Shown here piece after piece: positions 59,512-64,000 of a DNA stretch of 64,000 nucleotides. The notes below the pieces were generated by a model. That model saw nothing but the letters and a program-made list of their open reading frames with translations, had not been told where the DNA came from and made no database searches. Source of the DNA: Chlorobium phaeovibrioides. Its GTDB lineage: Bacteria > Bacteroidota > Chlorobiia > Chlorobiales > Chlorobiaceae. The stretch lies in assembly GCF_003968655.1 (NCBI RefSeq), contig NZ_RXYK01000011.1:1-64000 (forward strand), written 5' to 3'. The position numbers and the translations under genes were made by a program. Numbering within the stretch: position 1 is the first letter of the stretch; each line of letters begins with the position of its first letter.

Positions 59512-60105
59512 CTACCCGCCATCCTCATGATGCCTTACAAGAACCGGTGCAGCAGCAATCCTTCCATACATGCGGATCCGGCGGATCTGAGGAGGCCAGC
59601 TAAGAAGAAATCTGACGAGCGACTCCCAGATGGCCACCCAGGCAGCAATGGTGATTCCCTCAACCAGAATCCTGCCGGGAAAAGCATTCCCATCTCCCGT
59701 AAACTCAAACCTCCCGGGCAGCCAGAGAGAGAGAGCAAGGAGCAGAATACCGGCCACAAGCATGCCCAATGAGGCTCTGAGCATTTTGCGGACAGAAGCC
59801 TGCTCAAGCTCACGGCGATAGAGAAAAAACCCCTTCACGCTGTTGCGGATACGGCGCACCAGATCCTCGGAAAGGCGGCGTTCCAAAGTAAAACGAATAA
59901 GAAAATCAACCCCCCCGATTTCACGGACGCAATCGCCGAGATAGTCGGCAAGATCCGCATCAAGGTCTTTCCGGTGATATGGAGCAGTCTTGTCAAAGTC
60001 CTCATAGAGATCCTCAACCCGCCGGGCGGCAACATCAATACACACACGGCCATCATCGCTCCGTTCGTAGCGGTCAAGTATCCTTTTTTTCACCCGAACC
60101 CTCAT
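59512..60105 (-). CDS. Predicted membrane protein of unknown function
   Basis: The 197-residue protein has a soluble charged N-terminal half (RVKKRILDRYERSDDGRVCIDVAARRVEDLYEDFDKTAPYHRKDLDADLADY..) and two hydrophobic segments at about 108-128 (ASLGMLVAGILLLALSLWL) and 146-170 (ILVEGITIAAWVAIWESLVRFLL). I do not recognise the family. It lies 23 bp downstream of the DUF2278 gene, so the two may be linked. Confidence 0.65.
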   Translation of the reverse strand: MRVRVKKRILDRYERSDDGRVCIDVAARRVEDLYEDFDKTAPYHRKDLDADLADYLGDCVREIGGVDFLIRFTLERRLSEDLVRRIRNSVKGFFLYRRELEQASVRKMLRASLGMLVAGILLLALSLWLPGRFEFTGDGNAFPGRILVEGITIAAWVAIWESLVRFLLSWPPQIRRIRMYGRIAAAPVLVRHHEDGG

Positions 60106-60128
60106 AGTGCCTCCTGTGACAAATCGCT

Positions 60129-60860
60129 TCAGGCAGAGACCGGCGGAAAGAAATGCTGTGTCTTGAATTTACATAAAAACGCAGCAATACTGCCATTATC
60201 CCTCATGACCAGAACAGCCCCGTCCTGCCATGGACCGTTTTCCGCCCGCCATCTGCTCCGCAACGGGTCCCCTTGGTTCTGGTGGATATTATGCACCCCT
60301 CTACCTGTTCTGAAGGGCTCGCCGAACACCATGATCCTCACGCACTGACTCAGAAGAGGTTCCAGATCATCAAATGCATCAGTTCCGCTTCCCGATTTCC
60401 ATGGCGGGCAATGCTCCTGAGTATCGACAGATCCATCTTCAGCTTCGCCTGCAGCAGCGTGAACACACTCTGGGGAAGGCTGAAGCTCAGAGCTTCGATA
60501 GTAATCAAGCGCGCCGCTTCCGGGCCGTGACTCAAGAAAGTGCCAGCCATCGGCAATGTGACGAAGAGGAAGTGGCAGAGAGTGGACAGGATCCACAACA
60601 CGCCACTGCAAACCGTCAGAAAGCTGTTTGCTGTCAAGGTCGACAGGACATCGATACTGCCGGCCGCGTGCCTTCACCCGCATGTTGCAGTGATAATATT
60701 TCCGGTCGCTCCCATCATGGTCGCAATACCAGCTTTCCAGAGTCCCGGAAAGAACGCCGTATCCATCATCAAGAGGCATAAGAACTGTTTTGACAGTAAA
60801 ATACCAAAAACCACCCAATGGAAACAATGTCATCTCTTTCATCCACCGCATCGGGTTCAC
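60129..60860 (-). CDS. DUF2278 (YukJ-like) family protein
   Basis: The 243-residue protein has YGVLSGTLESWYCDH near residue 34, GALDYYRSSEL about 113-123, and the family signature VHNIHQNQGDPLRSRWRAEN with GPWQDGAVLVMRDNG near 192-224. These match the DUF2278 order as I recall it. No catalytic function is established. The N-terminal 33 residues (MTLFPLGGFWYFTVKTVLMPL) look hydrophobic, so a membrane-associated or mis-chosen start is possible. Divergent from pgl with 49 bp between starts. Confidence 0.8.
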   Translation of the reverse strand: MNPMRWMKEMTLFPLGGFWYFTVKTVLMPLDDGYGVLSGTLESWYCDHDGSDRKYYHCNMRVKARGRQYRCPVDLDSKQLSDGLQWRVVDPVHSLPLPLRHIADGWHFLESRPGSGALDYYRSSELQPSPECVHAAAGEAEDGSVDTQEHCPPWKSGSGTDAFDDLEPLLSQCVRIMVFGEPFRTGRGVHNIHQNQGDPLRSRWRAENGPWQDGAVLVMRDNGSIAAFLCKFKTQHFFPPVSA

Positions 60861-60909
60861 TATATTCCTATGAAATGACTACCGGCCACACGACCCTACA
60901 AAGCCAGCA

Positions 60910-61704
60910 ATGAAACCACAGCATCTTTGCGAAACCGAAAAAGAGCTGACCCGGCGGACCGCTGCGCTGATCATTCAAGCTGCCTGGCAAGCTGCCAGCA
61001 AGCAGGGCCACTGCACCATCGCCCTTGCCGGTGGCAACTCTCCCCGGCCGCTCTACCGGATAATTTCCGGAGGGCTGCCACCAGACCTCTTTACCCGCCT
61101 CAACCTTCCCCTGCCGGCAGCAGTGCCGCATGGAGAAGCCACTGTCTCTCTGCCATGGCGGCAGTGCATCTTTTTCTGGGGTGATGAACGATGCGTCCCG
61201 CCGGATGATGCACGAAGCAACTACCGAATGGCGGACGAAGAGCTGTTTTGCGGAAAGAGCCCTGAAGAGCTCACCATGTTCAGAATGCACGGGGAAAGCT
61301 CTCCGCCAGAAGCAGGAGCCGAAGCATATGAGGCGGAACTCCGCCAACTCTTCATCAACGAAAAAAAAGGCTCAGACAGCAGCTATCCCGTTTTTGACCT
61401 GATTCTGCTCGGCCTCGGCCCCGATGGACATACAGCCTCGCTCTTTCCCGACAATCCCGCAGCGCTCGCTGAAACAGAACAATGGGTACAGGCCGTCAAA
61501 GCGCCAGACATGGAGCCAAAAGTCATGCGGCTCACGCTTTCTCTCCCTGTTCTGAACCATGCGGAAACCGTTGTCTTCTATTCACCAGGCAAAGAAAAAG
61601 CCGCACTTGCAGCTTCCATTGAACGGGGAGAACGGCCTGACCTACCGGCAGGAATGGTGAAAGCACTCAAGGGGCGGGTTGTCTGGCTCTACCCTCATCC
61701 ATAG
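60910..61704 (+). CDS. pgl: 6-phosphogluconolactonase
   Basis: Pgl hydrolyses 6-phosphogluconolactone. The 264-residue protein has the family blocks [42 protein letters not shown] and [19 protein letters not shown]. The stop overlaps the 3' end of zwf by 10 bp. Confidence 0.95.
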   Translation: MKPQHLCETEKELTRRTAALIIQAAWQAASKQGHCTIALAGGNSPRPLYRIISGGLPPDLFTRLNLPLPAAVPHGEATVSLPWRQCIFFWGDERCVPPDDARSNYRMADEELFCGKSPEELTMFRMHGESSPPEAGAEAYEAELRQLFINEKKGSDSSYPVFDLILLGLGPDGHTASLFPDNPAALAETEQWVQAVKAPDMEPKVMRLTLSLPVLNHAETVVFYSPGKEKAALAASIERGERPDLPAGMVKALKGRVVWLYPHP

Positions 61705-63119
61705 ATCCGCCCGGCTGACTCCGGCCCACTCGAATGGGGCGGATAGGGTTCAGGACGATGGCCGTCCACAGCCTCACGGATAGCGTCAATAACCGCCCAC
61801 GAATACTCCACACTGTCCTGCCGAATGAAGTTCATCCTGTCACCGGCCATAGCATCAAGCAGAAGACGGCGATAGGGAGTCATCCCCTCATTGGGATAGG
61901 CATCGCGATAATCGAATTTCATGAAAACGGGATCGGTCACCACATCCTCTCCCGGCCGTTTGGCCCCGAATCGCAGAGCAATGGTTTCTTCCGGCTGAAT
62001 CTGCATGATCACCTGATTGGCTGTATAACTGCAGCCGTCACCATTGCCAAAAAAGTTCTGTGGTGGGCACTTGAACGAAACAACAATTTCCGTAAGGCTC
62101 TTTTCCAGATTTTTTCCAGCCCGAACATAAAAAGGCACTCCTTTCCAGCGCCAGTTGTCAACAAAAAACTTCACTGCTGCAAAGGTCTCAACCCTTGAAT
62201 CCGGAGCAACATTTTTTTCATTCCGATACCCCTCATACTGACCAAGCACTATGGCTGTTCCGGCATCTTCAGGCTTGTGACGGCGGATGGATCGCAGAAC
62301 CTTGGCTTTTTCGTCACGCACACCATCAGCCGAAAGATCAACGGGCGGCTCCATTGCCACCGAAACCAGCAGCTGCAGGGCATGGTTCTGCATGATGTCG
62401 CGCAGGAGACCAACTTCCTCATAAAACGCCCCCCTGTCACGGATTCCGAAATCCTCAGCTATGGTGATACGGACATCTGCAATGTAATGGCGATTCCAGA
62501 TCGGCTCAAAAATTCCATTGGAAAACCGGAACACGAGAATGTTCTGCACCGTCTCCTTGCCAAGATAGTGGTCAATACGGAAAATGCTCTTCTCGCTGAA
62601 CACCTTGCCAATGGCCCTGTTCATCTCGCAGGCACTCGGGAGGTTTATCCCGTATGGTTTCTCGACAATGAGCTTCCTCCACCCTCCGCAGTCAACATTT
62701 TTTTCACCAAGCCCGGCCAACGCCAGATTCCCGACAATTGCGGGAGCAAGGGCGGGAGCAACGGCAAGATAAAAGAGAATATTTGAACAGACTCCCGGCT
62801 GACCCTCGGCATCCATAATCTCTCCATGGAGACGGTAATAACCTTCCTGCTCCTCAATATCCAGCCGGACATAAAAAATACGGTCGAGAAAGCCCTTGAG
62901 GTTGCCGTTTTCATCCTTCACATTGGCGAGTGAACGGGCAACCATCTCACGGAAACCCTCATGGGACAGATCCCGTCTGCCCGTACCGATAATTCGGAAC
63001 TCATCGGGCAGATGACGAAACCCTGCAAGTTCAAAAATGGAAGGGAAAAGTTTTCTCGCTGCAAGGTCGCCCGTGGCACCGAAAATAACAATGGTGAAAT
63101 TATCAGGCTTCAGGTACAT
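61695..63119 (-). CDS. zwf: Glucose-6-phosphate 1-dehydrogenase
   Basis: Zwf oxidises glucose-6-phosphate to the lactone with NADP. The 474-residue protein has the Rossmann start [15 protein letters not shown] and the substrate motif [20 protein letters not shown] (with the catalytic His). [12 protein letters not shown] and [10 protein letters not shown] blocks are also present. It lies 77 bp downstream of gnd on the same strand, suggesting gnd-zwf co-transcription, and converges with pgl. Confidence 0.96.
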   Translation of the reverse strand: MYLKPDNFTIVIFGATGDLAARKLFPSIFELAGFRHLPDEFRIIGTGRRDLSHEGFREMVARSLANVKDENGNLKGFLDRIFYVRLDIEEQEGYYRLHGEIMDAEGQPGVCSNILFYLAVAPALAPAIVGNLALAGLGEKNVDCGGWRKLIVEKPYGINLPSACEMNRAIGKVFSEKSIFRIDHYLGKETVQNILVFRFSNGIFEPIWNRHYIADVRITIAEDFGIRDRGAFYEEVGLLRDIMQNHALQLLVSVAMEPPVDLSADGVRDEKAKVLRSIRRHKPEDAGTAIVLGQYEGYRNEKNVAPDSRVETFAAVKFFVDNWRWKGVPFYVRAGKNLEKSLTEIVVSFKCPPQNFFGNGDGCSYTANQVIMQIQPEETIALRFGAKRPGEDVVTDPVFMKFDYRDAYPNEGMTPYRRLLLDAMAGDRMNFIRQDSVEYSWAVIDAIREAVDGHRPEPYPPHSSGPESAGRIYG

Positions 63120-63196
63120 GAAACTGTCTTTCTCTGTTATGAGGCACTCTTTTTATGTGTTACGCACTGCGCTCACAATAATAACGATAGATGCTC

Positions 63197-64000
63197 TTAT
63201 TGAGGAGGATGGAACCCGTGACCGCCAAACTCGTGACGGAGCGCAGCAACCACACGATCAGAAAAATTGTTGTCCGAACGCGAACGATAACGCCGGAAAA
63301 GAGCCGATGCAATGACAGGCACGGAAACATCCCGTTCAAGCGCTGCCTCCACAGTCCAGCGCCCCTCTCCTGAATCAGCTATTGTACCCTCCAGATAACC
63401 AAGGCTGCCATCTTTCTGAAATGCCTGACGGGCAAGATCCATGAGCCAGCTGCGGATGACAGACCCGTTCGCCCATACTCGTGAAACCTCCTCCATGTCA
63501 AAACCGAACTCCCCCGCCTGCATAAGCTCGAACCCCTCGCCGATCGCCTGCATCATACCGTATTCTATGCCATTATGGACCATTTTAGCATAATGGCCTG
63601 CCCCTGAAGAGCCCATATACCCATAGCCACCGGGAACACAGAGATCTTTCAGCAGAGGCTCTACGCAAAGATACGCATCCTTTTCGCCGCCCACCATAGT
63701 ACACGCACCATGACGGGCCCCCTCAAGGCCTCCGCTGGTTCCCACATCGAGGAACCGTATACCCACGCCGGCCAGCTCTACAGCCCGGCGCCTGGAATCC
63801 TGATACCGGGAATTGCCCCCGTCAACAACAATATCTCCCTCCTGAAGCTGTGTCAGCAGATCCCGAATCGTTGCGTCCACGGCATCACCTGCCGGCACCA
63901 TCAGCCATATCACTCGCGGAGACGACAGTCTGGAAGCAAGATCGGCAACTGAATCCGCAGGAATGGCGCCAGCCTCTTCCATACGGCTGACCGCCTGTTC
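63197..64000 (-). CDS. gnd: 6-phosphogluconate dehydrogenase, decarboxylating (5' part outside window)
   Basis: The frame is open through the right edge; residues before the first in-window Met read EQAVSR, so the real start and nucleotide-binding GxGxxG lie beyond 64000. In the window, PRVIWLMVPAGDAVD, VVDGGNSRYQDSRRRA, LDVGTSGGLEGARHG and GAGHYAKMVHNGIEYGMMQ, holding substrate-binding and catalytic Lys/Asn, are intact. The shortness after this block (about 268 residues total in-window) fits the 300-residue GndA/YqeC type rather than the 470-residue form. Confidence 0.93.
   Translation of the reverse strand, partial: EQAVSRMEEAGAIPADSVADLASRLSSPRVIWLMVPAGDAVDATIRDLLTQLQEGDIVVDGGNSRYQDSRRRAVELAGVGIRFLDVGTSGGLEGARHGACTMVGGEKDAYLCVEPLLKDLCVPGGYGYMGSSGAGHYAKMVHNGIEYGMMQAIGEGFELMQAGEFGFDMEEVSRVWANGSVIRSWLMDLARQAFQKDGSLGYLEGTIADSGEGRWTVEAALERDVSVPVIASALFRRYRSRSDNNFSDRVVAALRHEFGGHGFHPPQ

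Overview
The window looks like chromosome of a green sulfur bacterium (Chlorobiaceae; Chlorobium/Pelodictyon type). The reasons are a chlorophyllide reductase subunit (bchY), a complete o-succinylbenzoate menaquinone gene set, the Bacteroidetes/Chlorobi-type alternative GlmU, bacillithiol synthesis (bshC), an HU-like/SPOR protein and few Shine-Dalgarno sequences. I cannot name a species from this alone. Genes are tightly packed, with many 1-25 bp gaps or overlaps. I saw no insertion sequence, prophage or CRISPR array.

Layout. (1) 1-9905, minus strand: one open reading frame running off the left edge (at least 3,301 codons). It encodes a giant surface or secreted protein: an LEPRILLDAAA N-terminus, a DUF4347 domain with a His/Cys pair, five clear LamG modules plus a sixth degenerate one, cadherin/VCBS-type repeats, a propeller-like stretch and an LCCL-like patch. 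(2) 10.2-20.5 kb: thyX, accD, then a patatin/beta-barrel gene-surE-bshC operon, a small HTH regulator, a haem-binding protein, and an operon of alternative glmU, trpG/pabA and a LOG-family gene. (3) 20.5-30 kb: a 416-bp gene-free region upstream of an orphan LuxR-like regulator, an aldehyde dehydrogenase, recG-rsgA, rpmE-frr, and an HU/SPOR gene overlapping bchY. (4) 30-35 kb: xseA, the gatC-DUF167-kdsB operon, gltA, tRNA-Asp and an NYN-domain protein. (5) 35.3-44.1 kb: a TPR lipoprotein followed by menF, menD, a uridine-kinase-like gene, menH, menB, menC and menE, with 4-13 bp overlaps at most junctions. (6) 44-47 kb: a membrane protein, dapB, parB and parA. (7) 47-56.5 kb: a 3-methyladenine glycosylase, mgtE, ETF-quinone oxidoreductase, mnmA, an esterase and metH. 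(8) 56.5-60.9 kb: two L,D-transpeptidases and an SRPBCC gene lying in one reading frame and separated only by stop codons, then a membrane protein and a DUF2278 protein. (9) 60.9-64 kb: pgl, zwf and gnd (cut by the right edge), the oxidative pentose phosphate branch.

Most genes are housekeeping or anabolic: quinone, bacteriochlorophyll, peptidoglycan, LPS and lysine synthesis, chromosome partitioning and translation. The most unusual parts are the giant protein with its possible caspase-like N-terminal domain, the orphan coiled-coil/HTH regulator with duplicated upstream motifs, the HU/SPOR protein coupled to bchY, the kinase inside the menaquinone operon, and the in-frame L,D-transpeptidase trio. 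Best-supported promoters (TTGTAA-17-TATA-type) lie upstream of rpmE and parA.
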